Assembly (NCBI RefSeq): GCF_022965805.1
Contig: NC_133108.1
Span: forward strand, 41,548,051 to 41,612,050
Direction: 5' to 3'
Length of the DNA: 64,000 nucleotides
Origin: Primulina eburnea
Taxonomy: Eukaryota; Streptophyta; Magnoliopsida; Lamiales; Gesneriaceae
This document shows, one piece after another, positions 24,231 to 36,013 of this stretch (position 1 is its first letter; the number at the start of each line of letters is the position of its first letter). The notes below the pieces were generated by a model, which saw only the letters and a list, made by a program, of their open reading frames with translations, did no database searches and was not told the DNA's origin. Both the position numbers and the translations under genes were made by a program.

Positions 24231-27200
24231 ATGGCTATCGCCGCCGCTTCAACGCTGCCGTTTGGCGCCGCCTACCGCAGCCCGCTCTCGTACTCCTCCC
24301 AACTTTCTTTCAACTTCTTACGGTTGTCGTCATCGATTCAGAAACCTAACATTCTGAATTCAAACACCATTTCCCCTGTCCCAAACAAACATAATTTCCG
24401 CGTTATCTCTGCTATGAGCTTTGAGATCCCCGAGAAGAGCTCTCCTACGTCTTTTCTTGATCATAAAGAAAGCGGAATCCTTCATTTCGTCAAGTATCAT
24501 GGACTCGGCAATGATTTCATATTGGTAAGTTATACAACATCTGTGCGAAATGCGGACTATTTTTTTAATCCCATATTGATTTTGATGTGAATATCTGCAA
24601 AAAGTTGAATGGAAAGGTTGAAGCTTTTTACTGGTATAGATTTGGAAATAAAATTTATGATGTTAATTTGTTGCTGAGGTGCTCAATACTTCTTAGGATC
24701 AATGATCAAACTTTTCGACAATGCTAGGTCATCCCGTATTGGTCTTCCTCTTACATGTTGACTATCTGTTGACTTGATAGAGTACCTGGTGATATCATAA
24801 TCTTTCTTTGATTTTCATTGAATGTTTGACATACTTGATGGAAATTTTACCCTTACTTTATAATATTAATTTTCTGAAATATCCACATAGAGATGGTAGT
24901 GAATGTACCAGGAATTTTTTTATCTTTATTTCAAAGTTTATCTCTATCTCAAACCCAAATTCGTAAATGCATAAAGATAGGCTCAAAACTCATCGATATA
25001 TTGATTAGAGGCAAGGTCATATCTGTGCGGCAGTGGTGGTTTTTCTGTAATTTCTTTGTTTAAGGCTTCGCTTTCTCGGGATCATTAAATTGAGCTGGCA
25101 TTTTCATATATCTGATTCTATCGTTCTTTCTTCATTTACACTGAGTGTGGTGACAATGAAGCCCTATCGACTACCTTCGAATACAGGATCACAATTGGAC
25201 TTGACCAAAGATGAATGCGTAAAAGAATTTCTGCAGTGATTGACATAAAAAATGATCTGAGAGCTTTATTCTTTCAGTTCATTTTCTATTATTAAATTGA
25301 AAAATATTTTAATGATCTAAGCCATCAAGAGGAAATTCCGTAGTTTATTTTTATATCTTTTTGAGCTTCACATAAAGCCAATAATGCATGCAGTACTTGC
25401 GAGTTATTATATGCTTTATTGTTAGTTTTAATTTATTATTTTGTACATGTGCACTTTACGCACATTTGATAATCGATGTAGTTCTAGGACTTGTTGGTTA
25501 CGTTTCTAATTGTCATTGTCCGTGAGTACCAATTCAATAGGTAGATAATCGGGATACAGTAGAGCCCAAAATTACTCCTGAGCAAGCAGCGAAATTGTGT
25601 GACAGAAACTTTGGCGTCGGAGCTGACGGGGTGATATTTGTAATGCCCGGTATCAATGGAACTGATTATACCATGAGGATCTTTAATTCTGATGGTAGTG
25701 AACCAGAGGTAATCATTCTTTGATTTAAAATTAACTTGTCTATTGCTGCTTCCTTTTGATTGTATGCAGAATGATGGTGGTATTATTTTTTCTCTAAGCA
25801 TTGGATCAAATGGCATAAGAAGAAGTGTTTTTACTTAACATTTGCTTTAGAAACAATATTTTAGTGTTTCCAAACTAAGTGCATCTGAAGTTATTAACTA
25901 AGAGCGGAAGGCTTATGGAGGACTTTTTTGTTAGCTTAGCACTTGAAGACGGAGGAATATCAAACAAGAGTCCATTAGTATAATTTTCCCTGTTAGTTCC
26001 TTTTCTTGAAGCAAGTGTAGTAGATATTTGATCCCATTGGTTCATTAAGGGAAATTATGCGTGTAGAAATTCATTCTGTTTCATCTTTTCCTATAAATTT
26101 GCATCTTCATCTTTGTTAAAGAAATGCTTTTAAGGCAACCTTTTGTTTTGTTGTCAGATGTGTGGTAATGGAGTTCGATGTTTTGCCAAATATATAGCAG
26201 AGCTTGAAAATCTACATGGGAAGCAGAGGTTTGAAAAACCCTTTATTTTTTTGGTAAAAAGCAATTACATTTTCCTATAAACTTCCTTTCCTTTTAATTT
26301 ATTACCTTCAATTCTGCTGATTTCTTAGGGTATCTATGAATTTTAAGTTGACCTTGATCGTTACGTTGCTATTTTTGTAGATAAATGAATTCCATTCAGT
26401 TTATAGAAATTTTCGGAAAGTTTAATTTTAGGCCGTAGACTCCTTTTGTTATTTTTATTTAGCCATCTCTCTCTACATATCTGTGTGTGTACCCTTATGT
26501 AAATGAATTTATTGTTTCGTCTTGTAGCTTCACTGTGCATACTGGTGCTGGTTTAATCGTTCCCGAAATTCAAGAAGATGGAAAGGTACTTTTTGAATTA
26601 TATACCTCACATTCTGCTATTTGAGTTTTGGTGGGTTGTAAATAGTATAGAAAAAAGTGAACATTTTACTTGCAATACCTTACGTTTTTATTCTATGAAT
26701 AGATTTTTGGCATCATCACTTTAACTAATTTATTCAGCATTTATTAAAAAAAATCAGGTCACAGTTGATATGGGTGAGCCAATTCTGAAGGGATCAGAAG
26801 TTCCTACCAAATTACCTCCAAATAAAAATCAGTCTGTTGTTAAAGCAAAATTAGATGTAGATGGGGTAAGCTGGAATGTTACTTGTGTTAGCATGGGAAA
26901 TCCTCATTGTGTCACTTTCGGTACAGAAGCGGTCAAGGTATTTATTTATTACCTTCACTTGTAACCTGCTCATATTCTCAGTGATGCATAGCTGTTCCGT
27001 TTCTTGCTCTCTCTTTCCTGATTACTCTTAATGGCACAGGATTTACAAGTCGATGAACTCAATTTAGCACAAGTCGGCCCCAAATTCGAATATAACGAAA
27101 TGTTCCCTGTCCGAACAAACACAGGTACGGTGAATTGAGTCTGCCACTACTAGCAGAGATTTATTTCATGTTGTATTTCCCTGATATTAGCCCGTATACT

Positions 27201-28020
27201 TGCTTAATTTAGCATACTAGATCAAATGAATCCCTGTTATGGTTGTACTTGTCCGGCTATATTTGGATAAAATAAAGCGAGCTGGTCTCATATGTCCTTG
27301 TTGTCCATGATTGTAAAACTGTTAACATTTATGTGTCACTGCATTGTAATACTTTTCCCTGTCGTATTACAGAATTTGTTCAAGTCTTCTCACCAAGTCA
27401 CCTTAAAATGCGAGTTTGGGAACGTGGAGCAGGTTCATATGTTCTTTGTACCTTTATATTTAGACTTTCATTGTAACTGCTTATGCATATGCAGGCACAA
27501 TTTCAATCTTTTCAATTACAAATTTAGAATCATCGACTTTCCATATCAGTCTGCCCACATGCTCAGACCCCTTTTATCCTTCGACATTTGAAGTAGTAGT
27601 TCATTGTTTTTTTGCAGGTGCAACTCTGGCCTGTGGGACCGGAGCTTGTGCTGTAGTTGTTGCTGCAGTTCTCGAGGGTCGTGCTGGTAGAGTAAGTTCG
27701 AAACTGCAATTTTTCACGTTCTAAAGTTTATTAATTTGGATTATCCTGAAATAATTTTCGGCATGCAAACTTACACAACACAAATTTAGTCTCAGTTCCT
27801 TTAAGAATGAACACTCGGCGACGACGACGACGACGTTTGGTGTTGTTGCCACTTGCAACATGTTTATGTCTCATGCTTCTCATTTTTGTTTTCAACTAAA
27901 CAGAGTTGTCGAGTTGATTTACCTGGAGGACCATTGGATATTGAGTGGCGGGAAGATGACAACCACGTCTACATGACCGGGCCAGCCGAAGTAGTCTTTT
28001 ATGGATCAGCTCCGTTATAA
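24231..28020 (+). CDS. DAPF: Diaminopimelate epimerase, plastid (DAPF)
   Basis: Converts LL- to meso-diaminopimelate, the last step before decarboxylation to lysine, in plastids. Nine exons: 24231-24524, 25541-25708, 26158-26228, 26528-26585, 26758-26937, 27040-27124, 27373-27432, 27618-27691 and 27904-28020; all introns are GT-AG and the total is 368 residues. Residues 1 to ~60 are Ser/Ala-rich and look like a transit peptide. The enzyme starts at [18 protein letters not shown]. Both catalytic cysteines are present: Cys156 in [15 protein letters not shown] and Cys311 in [43 protein letters not shown] and [10 protein letters not shown] are family signatures. The first ATG is chosen because it alone supplies the transit peptide. 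Its neighbours show no pathway link. Confidence 0.96.
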
Positions 28021-28654
28021 GTGGCAATCCTTCAAGTTTAACTGTAGGCTTTTTTCATCTGGCCGGACTCTTTAGATGATGAAGCAAGCATGTCTGGTTC
28101 TTCTTTCGGGTTACCCAATGGCACCCTAAATTAATTGCTGATGACGTGCGACGCATGGGGCTGTGGTTATGTTCCATTTTGTTGATTCGGCAATAAAGAG
28201 AACAAAGGTTACGGTTTTAGTGGAAAAAGTATTGCTTTTAGTTTATTCTGTGCTCTTAATATTTTAACCATATATTTCTGTAGAACTTCGAGGTCAAGAG
28301 GCTTGATCCGTTCAATTAATGTATGATAAGTTTACCGTTGAATCTAACAGCCTTCATCCAGTTCATTTTGCAATTACATTTTTTTCTTTTACTTCTTCAG
28401 TTCCCGAATTGCCAAAGTTCAAAATTTTCTTGCCCCACTTCATTTTGATTCTACACTGGCCATACATCTGGGGCCTGTCAACCATACTCGCCCCTTGGTA
28501 GTAAGTATTATTGACGTACGGATTACCAAAAAACGAAGGGAATAATTATCGACCACTATTTTTTTAACTCTTAGCTTGATTAGTCAAGCTTATGAGAAAT
28601 ACCTTGGAGACGAACAACCATTGAGTCAAATTGACACTCGATCTATAATGGAGA
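28021..28654. other. 3' UTR of DAPF and intergenic
   Basis: Probable 3' UTR to about 28320, then AT-rich sequence ending at the target duplication of the solo LTR. A 60-codon frame at 28319-28501 has no recognisable content. Confidence 0.5.
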
Positions 28655-29278
28655 GGCTATGTGGGGACCCGAACGCTAATTCATTCCTTAATCATTGTTA
28701 AGAATATTTAATCATTTATAATTAACATGGTCTAAATTTTTTATTTTTTTAAATACAAAATTCAATTCAAATTACATATTAAATATAACCTACAATTATT
28801 GTATTATCTACAATAATTCAACTAGGTTCAACTACATATCAGTACTGAATCCTAAATTGCTTCTGAAGCCCGGATCTCCACGTTATCTAGTCCAGCCTCG
28901 TTCTCTTCTTGACCCCGATCCTATTCCACCTGTTGCCATGCGCACATACAAAACAAGATAACAGCCGGATACTCTAGTGAGAATTACATTCTCAGTATAA
29001 ACCATATATACATGCAGTCATATAAATCATATAAAAGCATATAACAAACCTTCATAACATGTAACAGAATCAGAAACATTAATTAATATCAAGAATAATT
29101 CCTAATCTAAACATGTACCAAAATCAGGAACACCGATAGGCGTGTACCATATTCAGGAACATAAATTAACATCAATCAATATAAATCGATATAACTGTCA
29201 CTTAGACTCGTGACTCTACGTTTTAGACTAGACTCAATCCTAGCCTAGAGATCTCGATTCCAAATGTTGGCATTCCAT

Positions 29279-29520
29279 ATCGATCACCAGTAATAGAAGA
29301 AAGTCTGATTCTATCCACATCGATAAGGTATCGATCACCAGTAATAGAAAAAGCTCTGATTCTATCCACATCGAGATAGTATCGATCATCAGTAATAGAA
29401 GAAGCTCTGATTCTATCCACATCGATATAACATCGATCACCAGTAATAGAAAAATCTCTGACTATCCACATCGATACGGTATCGATCACCAGTAATAGAA
29501 AAACTTCTATCCACATCGAT
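29279..29520. repeat. Five-unit 51-bp tandem repeat inside the solo LTR
   Basis: Units starting ATCGATCACCAGTAATAGAA recur at 51-bp spacing four times (CGATCAYC at 29281, 29332, 29383 and 29434), then once at 49 bp (29483). Each contains TCTGATTCTATCCACATCGA or a close variant. Open frames on the minus strand through this region simply reflect the 51-bp (multiple of three) period. Confidence 0.92.
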
Positions 29521-30427
29521 AGCCAAACATCCGGTGACAGACTTTGGCACTAACGCCAATACACTATCTTGTGACATCGTGCAATGTGCCCGTGGCGATC
29601 CCGCCGTACTTCTGTCATAAGATCACTCGTCTAATACCTGCTATCTATCAATCAAGAAAACAAGCATATTAATTTATTCATTGCAAATATCTATGCAATA
29701 GAATAAAGTATGTAATTTAGAGAAACTCGAGCCAAACCTCAGTCGAGTTGTGCAATCCCAACTCGACATTAATTTATACATTTATCTTCTCGCTCTGACG
29801 AAGACGAAGTTCCGAAGTCAATTATGTCCATTTCCAATCTGGTAATAACAATACCGAACAGACACAATATCAGTATGTAACTCCGTTCAAAACCTGTTCT
29901 GATCAATACTCAAATCAAAACATAATCTGCTCAATGCCAATCGACATATGGTACCATCATACAATCTCAACCAATACCGAATCTGATCAATATCAATTTA
30001 CGGATGTTTCGACGACATAAAAATACAGTCACGATAACCCCGTCAGTCCAAACATCACAAATATAATACCAGACTTCGAAATCAGTATCAGTACGACTCA
30101 TAATTTCAATAACAATACAAATCTGAATGAAATCTCAGTCAAATCGACTCCAAAAATCATAACAATTACATAACCAGTTCGTTCTTCAATCTGACTTCGA
30201 TTCTATGATGTCTAACAAGACAAGAACATCAAATATGAATCATATTCAATTCTGAAAAAACGTAGCAAAACTTACGTCCAGTTGTAGCCTACGTTGATAG
30301 GAACTTAATACTGAAGTCGGATTTAAATTTGAACAGACGGTTCGCTCATACATCAATTTCAAACTCAAGAAATGAGCCTTTTCCCCGAAGCTTTCCTCGG
30401 CTAACTGAATGTAAATTTCGTTCATTT

Positions 30428-30431
<4 letters not shown>

Positions 30432-30462
<31 letters not shown>
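30432..30462. repeat. (CA)n microsatellite
   Basis: About 15 CA units inside the LTR, directly before the palindromic CGCGCATATGCGCG array. Confidence 0.95.
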
Positions 30463-30464
<2 letters not shown>

Positions 30465-30505
30465 CATGAATCAAGAAACGTGGCCCGTTCCTTCACGCGG
30501 CACGT

Positions 30506-30800
30506 CTCGCGCATATGCGTGATCACCATCGGCGCATATGCACGAGACACAATTTCTCAGCGCGTGTCTCGGCAGCTTGCGCGCATATGCGCGCCTCCAG
30601 TCCGCGCATGTGTGCCAATTGTTCTGCCATGCCCGCGCATATGCGCCTGTCTATATCGCGCATATGCACCAAGCACTTGGGACTTCCCTTTGGCTACTGG
30701 ACACCTCGCGCATATGCGCCCCCACACGCCGCGCAGATGCGCGGGGTCTTCTGTCCACTCCGCGCATGGCTCGCGCATCACGTCGCGCATGTGCGCGAGC
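30506..30800. repeat. Array of CGCGCATATGCGCG-like palindromes
   Basis: About ten irregularly spaced copies of a 10-14 bp palindrome around CGCATATGCG (variants CGCATGTGCG, CGCAGATGCG, CGCATATGCA), spacing roughly 20-50 bp, in a CpG-rich island within AT-rich DNA. Spacing is not constant, so this is not a simple tandem repeat. Apparent open frames on both strands are by-products of the GC content. Confidence 0.8.
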
Positions 30801-30973
30801 ACACCTCCTTGCACATATATTTCGCGTCTTTTCTCACCTTTTTCGGTCCACTCCGTTCCGTCTATAATTACCTTGATTAATCAATAAATCATTTTAGATT
30901 AATCTCAGATTACGGTAATTATACCCAAATCATTTCAGATTACGGTAATCAAATTCTCGAGCCTTACAGGCTA

Positions 30974-31216
30974 GATATTCAATTATCGCTGAGAGTGAAT
31001 ATTTTTTCGCCTGTGATTGCACTCGCGAGCCGAGCTCATGAATAGGCATTCAAGCTCGATTTTTGTCCAATAATCCATACAAAAAAGGCCCATTATTTTA
31101 CATCTCATTCAATTACACATTCTAAGCAGAAACCTCAGCTTTGCAAGCAGATCAGTATATGCATCAATATTCTATGTCACATGAAACGATCTAAAATGAG
31201 TAATATCTATATTTAT
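30974..31216. other. Short intergenic / 3' UTR of the trihelix gene
   Basis: Likely contains the 3' UTR of the minus-strand trihelix gene; nothing else is seen. Confidence 0.4.
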
Positions 31217-32296
31217 TCAATGATATTTCTCTTCTGCGTCATCATACTTGGTTTTCTTGATCCTTTTCATATCAAACAATCCTTTAACAAATGCATCCAC
31301 TATCTTTTTCTGTGATTCCAGTATCATTTCATTCCTCTTCATCTCCATTTCCCTTCTAATCCCCTCCATTTCCCTTGCCAGCTCCATCTTTGCCCGTTCC
31401 ATTTTCATGTACTCTTCCCCTAAGAAACTAATAGATTCCACCATCTTCTCCACCGCATCTCTTCTCAGCTTTAAACCGTCCGCGGCCGCGGCTCTGTAAC
31501 TTGGAGCAACAAAGCTATTGCCCCCATATTCTTCAGTCGGATTTTTCTCAACTCTTTTGCCTCTTAATCCTGGTGGAAGCATTTCTTGATGAAACCCGTT
31601 GCCGAAATCTACGTTTCTGGGGAAATTTTTCGGGATTCCATTCATTAGCTTTCTTGATCGGGAATTTACTGGATTTTCATCCAGAGGCATGTCCTCTTCT
31701 TCCTTGTAGGAAGGATAATAATTCGAAAGCTTGGTGTCTGGATTGAATTTATTCTGTTTGACACCACTGTAAAATCCAAAATCGGGACTCGAATCGTTGG
31801 TATTCTTGGATTTAAGCTTCGATTTCAAGGAATTATGATCGGGATAAGGATTAGGGTCAATCCCATCACCCGAATTCCCCGATTTCTGAGACTCCGCCGG
31901 AGGGGTGGTTCCGTTCTCCATAGCCTCCATGTAATCGAAGAAAAACCAAGAAGAAAAGAAGCGTCCAGCCCGGTAAGGGTAGGTGACAGAGCGTTGTTTC
32001 TCTGCGCGGTAGCGCTGGCGGAGCTTCTCCATCTTGTGGCGGCACTGCGCGGAGGTCTTTGCCGGGGAGGCATCCGGGCAGCGGTTGGCCACGGTTTGCG
32101 CCACTGCATCCCAGTCCGCCGTGCGGAGGTACCCTCGGCGGAGGGCGTACCATCTCTCGCGGTAGGCATCGATGAGAACCAAGGTTTCGTCTTGGGTCCA
32201 GCATGGAGGTGGGAATCTCCGGGGAGCCTTCGCGGCCGTGTCAGCTACCGTGACCGTTACTTCGGCAGATTCGGCGGCGGTCAAGGCGGATGGCAT
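31217..32296 (-). CDS. Trihelix transcription factor, SIP1/ASIL-like
   Basis: Nuclear DNA-binding protein of 359 residues from a single exon; SIP1-clade trihelix proteins (ASIL1/2 relatives) repress embryonic or stress programmes. The Myb/SANT-like trihelix domain covers roughly residues 28-118: CWTQDETLVLIDAYRERWYA, LRRGYLRTADWDAVAQTVAN, then CRHKMEKLRQRYRAEKQR and FFSSWFFFDYMEAME. The helix tryptophans are Trp33, Trp49 and Trp62, followed by an amphipathic fourth helix. The middle is Ser/Asn-rich and probably disordered. The C-terminus (about 275-350) is a long charged helix, GEEYMKMERAKMELAREMEG and RREMEMKRNEMILESQKKIV, the conserved SIP1 coiled coil. A true ATG begins at 32296. The exact Arabidopsis orthologue is not asserted. 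Confidence 0.92.
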   Translation of the reverse strand: MPSALTAAESAEVTVTVADTAAKAPRRFPPPCWTQDETLVLIDAYRERWYALRRGYLRTADWDAVAQTVANRCPDASPAKTSAQCRHKMEKLRQRYRAEKQRSVTYPYRAGRFFSSWFFFDYMEAMENGTTPPAESQKSGNSGDGIDPNPYPDHNSLKSKLKSKNTNDSSPDFGFYSGVKQNKFNPDTKLSNYYPSYKEEEDMPLDENPVNSRSRKLMNGIPKNFPRNVDFGNGFHQEMLPPGLRGKRVEKNPTEEYGGNSFVAPSYRAAAADGLKLRRDAVEKMVESISFLGEEYMKMERAKMELAREMEGIRREMEMKRNEMILESQKKIVDAFVKGLFDMKRIKKTKYDDAEEKYH

Positions 32297-33189
32297 GGTG
32301 CAAGGATATTATAGATCAAGACCGATAGTTGGATACGATCCACTGCGGAGGCCCAAGTTAGAAAGAGGAGGAACGCTGCGATCCAGGGAGAAAATATGTG
32401 GGACAAGATCAGGCCGGGATGGCGCACAGGATAAGAATAAATGAATATGGATAAAAGAGGAGTGGTTATGGGTGGGGGATGGGTGTAATAGCCACGCGGA
32501 GCATAATAGCAGCTAGGTGGGGTGGGTGGTGGTGGTGCTGGGGGTTGGAATGACGAAGCCGGCTACCACCACCACCGTGCCCCCGTTTTCCACACCTTAC
32601 CTCACGCTCGCCTTATGTTATTCTTCTATCCAATTTATCCCATAATTATTTTATTAATTTTAAATCTTTTAAGTTTTAATACCGCAACATATTTGGATTA
32701 TTAAATAATTTATGATAATATACATATCTGGTTTAATTTAATTTAATTATAGAAAATTGTAGCAGAAATAAAACAGAGTATTCTTTATTAGAGCAGAAGA
32801 TTTCGCCCTAAAGACTAAAAAAATCGGAAGCATTTTGTTGTGTGTTGTCAAAAGACTCCATTTAAAAATACTTTTGGGGTTCAATATTTGAAATATGTTT
32901 CCTGAAGATTGTAAAAAGAAAAGAACCCATGTTTTTTAATCGTCTATCTTTTTTATGAAATTAAACGAGTTTGGACAAATTCAGAACTCAAATAAGAAAT
33001 TATCAAATTAACTGGATATATATATAACTCCATTAGTTTATTAGAATTGTTGAAATGATTTGGAGCTGGTATATTACTGAGATGCAAACAGAAAATGTAA
33101 AACTCCATTTTCGGGGCTTGGTTAGAACTCCGCAATTTGTTAGCTGGGATCTCTACAAATGTTTGGCTTCTCTCTGCAACTACGGTGCA
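32297..33189. other. Shared upstream/downstream interval, no gene
   Basis: 32297-32600 is the GC-richer leader/promoter of the trihelix gene. 32600-33189 is AT-rich and holds the 3' UTR of the minus-strand transporter gene. Open frames here have no recognisable domain. Confidence 0.45.
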
Positions 33190-35207
33190 TCAACTTTTGT
33201 TATTCTCTTCGCTTGTTTGTCTCGTGGAATGGCTGCTTGCTTCTTCAGATAGATTGATGGCCACGACTTCCAAATTTGGACACCCGTCGCTTTGTTCATC
33301 CAAATTTTTACTTTGCTTAGTTGGTAAGAACTCCAGTTCTGCGATCAAATGGGGCTCGTAGTCTTTCTTTTTCCCCCACACAACGAAATAAAGGCCGATA
33401 ACTATGACGATTGCACCGACGACTCTGCATGAAGAACGTACATGTGTTTAGCATAGTTTTTAGGGACACACAACTTGTGCAAGCGGAACCCTTTTCCCTC
33501 ACCAATGCTTTTGAGATCCAATGAAGATGTACAGACCAACAAAATGGAAAGTTTGAGGTTTTACCTCCCCAAATACATTTGCTCGGACAATATGAAAGAG
33601 CTGAGGCCAGCAACCATGACCATGCTCAGCGGGCTGAAGGCAGTTACGAAGACCGGACCTCTTTCTTTCATTACAACTCCTTGAACATAATAAGCAATAC
33701 CGGAACAGAATATACCCTGCAATACTTGATTGTAAATGACTCTAGACTAAAATTGTTTTTCTTATGTCGAAATAAAATATTTCAGTGGAGTTCTTGAATT
33801 ATAACTCTATCAGACAAATATTTTAATCTTCAAGACGCCAAATGCGAAATTTCAATCTATGATATTGCTTACACTGTATACAGCTGCAAGAAACTTGGTA
33901 TCCCATGCTATGGACCAAGCTGCTGAGTTACCCTTCTCCATAACAAGTGCTACAGCCGTGCCCTCCACAGTTCCCAAAACACATATCCAAGCAGTGAGAG
34001 AGAGTTCAGCAGGGTACGTTTTCAAGACAATTGCCTAGAAATACATGGGAAAACTTAGGCTTCGATTAAAGGTTAGTTCATTAATTGCCCATATTAATTA
34101 ACATGTATATAGTTTCGTTACCTGCAATATCATGAAGCAAGCCCAACTAAAACATCCGGTCGTGATCATGATGGCACCCTTGATTGAATGCTGAAGATTT
34201 ACTTGGCCATGTTGATGTGCATGACTGCTTCCATCTTTCGTCCATGGCAGACCAATATCCGGGCCTTGTACCAAGGTCATGATCATGGCTCCTGCAACAG
34301 TAGCTAGAGTTCCTATTATCTTTGCTTGGCTGCGGATGCTCATTAATCTTATCTTCTCAAGCCTGTATATGTGGCATTTGACGGATTTAAACGAAATCAT
34401 TTCTCTTTTTTTTTTTGCTAATTAATTACTTGTACAAAACATCCTACGACACTTGAACGACGAAATTCACCTGAATATGTATGCCATGACGAAAGTAATG
34501 GCGGGAAGAACATTTGCCATGGCAGCCGCAAAAGTTGCTGTCGTGTATTTCATTCCCAAGAAGTAAAGATTCTGATCTATGACTGGCCTGTTATTTATTA
34601 AATCTCGAATTTAGTTATGATAACTATTGCAGATGACACACGAAGAAAAACAACTTAAGTTCATATCCAATGGAACTTACTCCAGCAGACTGAGAAGCAT
34701 GATCTTGGCAAATATTGAGGTAGTCATCTTTGGCCTTATTTTCCTGTCGGACAACACATAATGATCCCTTTAAATTTTGCTATATCCAACGCAAGATCGT
34801 GACGATGTACACTTAAAAGCAAGTCTTGGGACGATTAATATATTTTGAGAGACGCCGAAACTTAAACTACGTGGGAAACTACAAATTTTGTAAGCGTAGT
34901 ATAATCATCTAGGCTCGTCAATGCACTACTTAACATACACATATTCACATAAAAGAAATCGAAAGCGAGAGATGTACAAAGTGAATGACATTAACTTGTC
35001 TAGAGCAAGTGCGAAAGGGGTAATGACAACGGTGGCAACGACATGCCGATAAACTACGAACACATAATTGCTCATTCCTTCGTTCAACGCAGCTTTGGAG
35101 ATGATATCCATGCCCGCCAACCCAGCTTGCAGGAAAATCACACCTAGGAATGGTTTTGCCTTCTGGAACAAAAGGTGCTTTCTACCATTTGATACTTGAA
35201 TGTTCAT
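33190..35207 (-). CDS. WAT1-related protein / UMAMIT-type EamA transporter
   Basis: Multi-pass membrane transporter of the plant nodulin-21/UMAMIT family (drug/metabolite superfamily); members export amino acids or move auxin across plasma or vacuolar membrane. Seven exons on the minus strand: 35207-34996, 34743-34681, 34587-34471, 34362-34122, 34034-33873, 33716-33565 and 33424-33190; all joins stay in frame, giving 393 residues. First helix: AKPFLGVIFLQAGLAGMDII. Signature segments are AALNEGMSNYVFVVYRHVVA, EPVIDQNLYFLGMKYTTATF and AAAMANVLPAITFVMAYIFR in the first EamA repeat. The second repeat has TYPAELSLTAWICVLGTVEG, VVMKERGPVFVTAFSPLSMV and VIGLYFVVWGKKKDY. The tail is hydrophilic and Ser/Glu-rich. 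An upstream in-frame TTG is not a start. Transported substrate cannot be read from sequence. Confidence 0.94.
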
Positions 35208-35764
35208 TGTCAAGCTTAAGTTCTGCTTGATTCCTTGCTGTTCGTTACGTCTCAAATTGACACCTATTTGTACACATTAGAAAGATAACTGAAGCATGGG
35301 GACAGTAACAAAAAGGGAAAATGGAAATCCCATGAAGCCCTCACGCAAAAACGAAGACAAACGAACGGTTTTTTATTTTTATGTTCATCCTATGCAAAAC
35401 ACTAACTATTTATAGACAAGAAATCATTATCCAGCCAGCCATCACTTAATGTTTTGCATGAAGCTTTCCTAATTAAAGAGAGAGGCACCCATATTGTAAT
35501 GCAAAAAAATATATATCATCCCCTGCTGTGGAGGGGGGACTTCATAAATATATACTTGTTGAAAATCGTTATAAACCATTTCATTTTTCTTGAAATATAT
35601 ACGTCAAAAAACATAAGAAAACAGAGCAAGAATATTACAAGTTTACCTTAAACAACTACTGTCACGCTGTCCTTGATTTTGTTCAGTACTGGTTTGTGTA
35701 ATGTGTGAAAAATTGAGAAGGAGCGTTCAGCTTATATATGTGCATTAGAGTTGACAAGTGGCGA
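35208..35764. promoter_or_regulatory. Upstream region of the UMAMIT gene
   Basis: Leader and promoter side of the transporter. TATTTATAGAC (35408-35418) on the plus strand is a possible TATA region read on the other strand. No gene seen. Confidence 0.35.
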
Positions 35765-35772
35765 CTTAAAAG

Positions 35773-35955
35773 CAGTGGCGGAGCCATAAATATGGCTTTG
35801 TCCGGACTGAAATTTTAAACTCTAAAATCTTTTAATGTTTTAAATTGATCTACACGAACTAATATCATATTATTCCAAAATTATACAAAATTTACATATA
35901 CATTTTTTTTAAAAAAAAATAAGCCCGGGTTTACAAGCACATGCCTCCGCCCCTG
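35773..35955. mobile_element. hAT-type MITE with 8-bp target duplication
   Basis: 183-bp element from CAGTGGCGGAGCCAT to the complement CAGGGGCGGAGGCAT. Its terminal inverted repeats share CAGNGGCGGAGNCAT, the CAGGGGCGGA style of plant hAT elements. Perfect 8-bp direct repeats CTTAAAAG flank it (35765-35772 and 35956-35963), as expected for hAT transposition. No coding sequence. Confidence 0.92.
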
Positions 35956-36013
35956 CTTAAAAGCAGCCACATAGCTCTCGGTTAATCTTTAATTGGTTTT
36001 GTGCATGTACTTC

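Larger units (their letters stand above)
28660..30968 (-). mobile_element. Solo LTR, ~2.3 kb, Ty3-type (inferred)
   Basis: Starts TGTGGGGACCCGAACGC and ends GAGCCTTACA, so both ends obey the TG...CA rule, and is flanked by perfect 5-bp direct repeats GGCTA (28655-28659 and 30969-30973). Read on the minus strand it begins TGTAAGGCTCGAG and ends GGTCCCCACA, a familiar plant LTR style. No gag, pol, primer-binding site or second LTR occurs inside, so recombination to a solo LTR is the simplest reading; a non-autonomous element without obvious LTRs is the alternative. It contains a 51-bp minisatellite, a CA microsatellite and an array of CGCGCATATGCGCG-like palindromes. Superfamily is inferred. 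Confidence 0.75.

Noticed and set aside
29223..29516. Repetitive 97-codon minus frame (repeats of DVDRIRASSITDDRY type)
   Set aside because: Artefact of a 51-bp tandem repeat whose period is a multiple of three.
29281..30462. CRISPR-like direct repeats
   Set aside because: Eukaryotic minisatellite: units are contiguous without unique spacers.
30462..30887. Several long open frames on both strands in GC-rich DNA
   Set aside because: All overlap in different frames within the LTR palindrome array; high GC lowers stop frequency and no protein similarity is visible.
31835..32314. 159-codon plus-strand frame antisense to the trihelix gene
   Set aside because: Shadow of the GC-rich trihelix coding sequence on the other strand.
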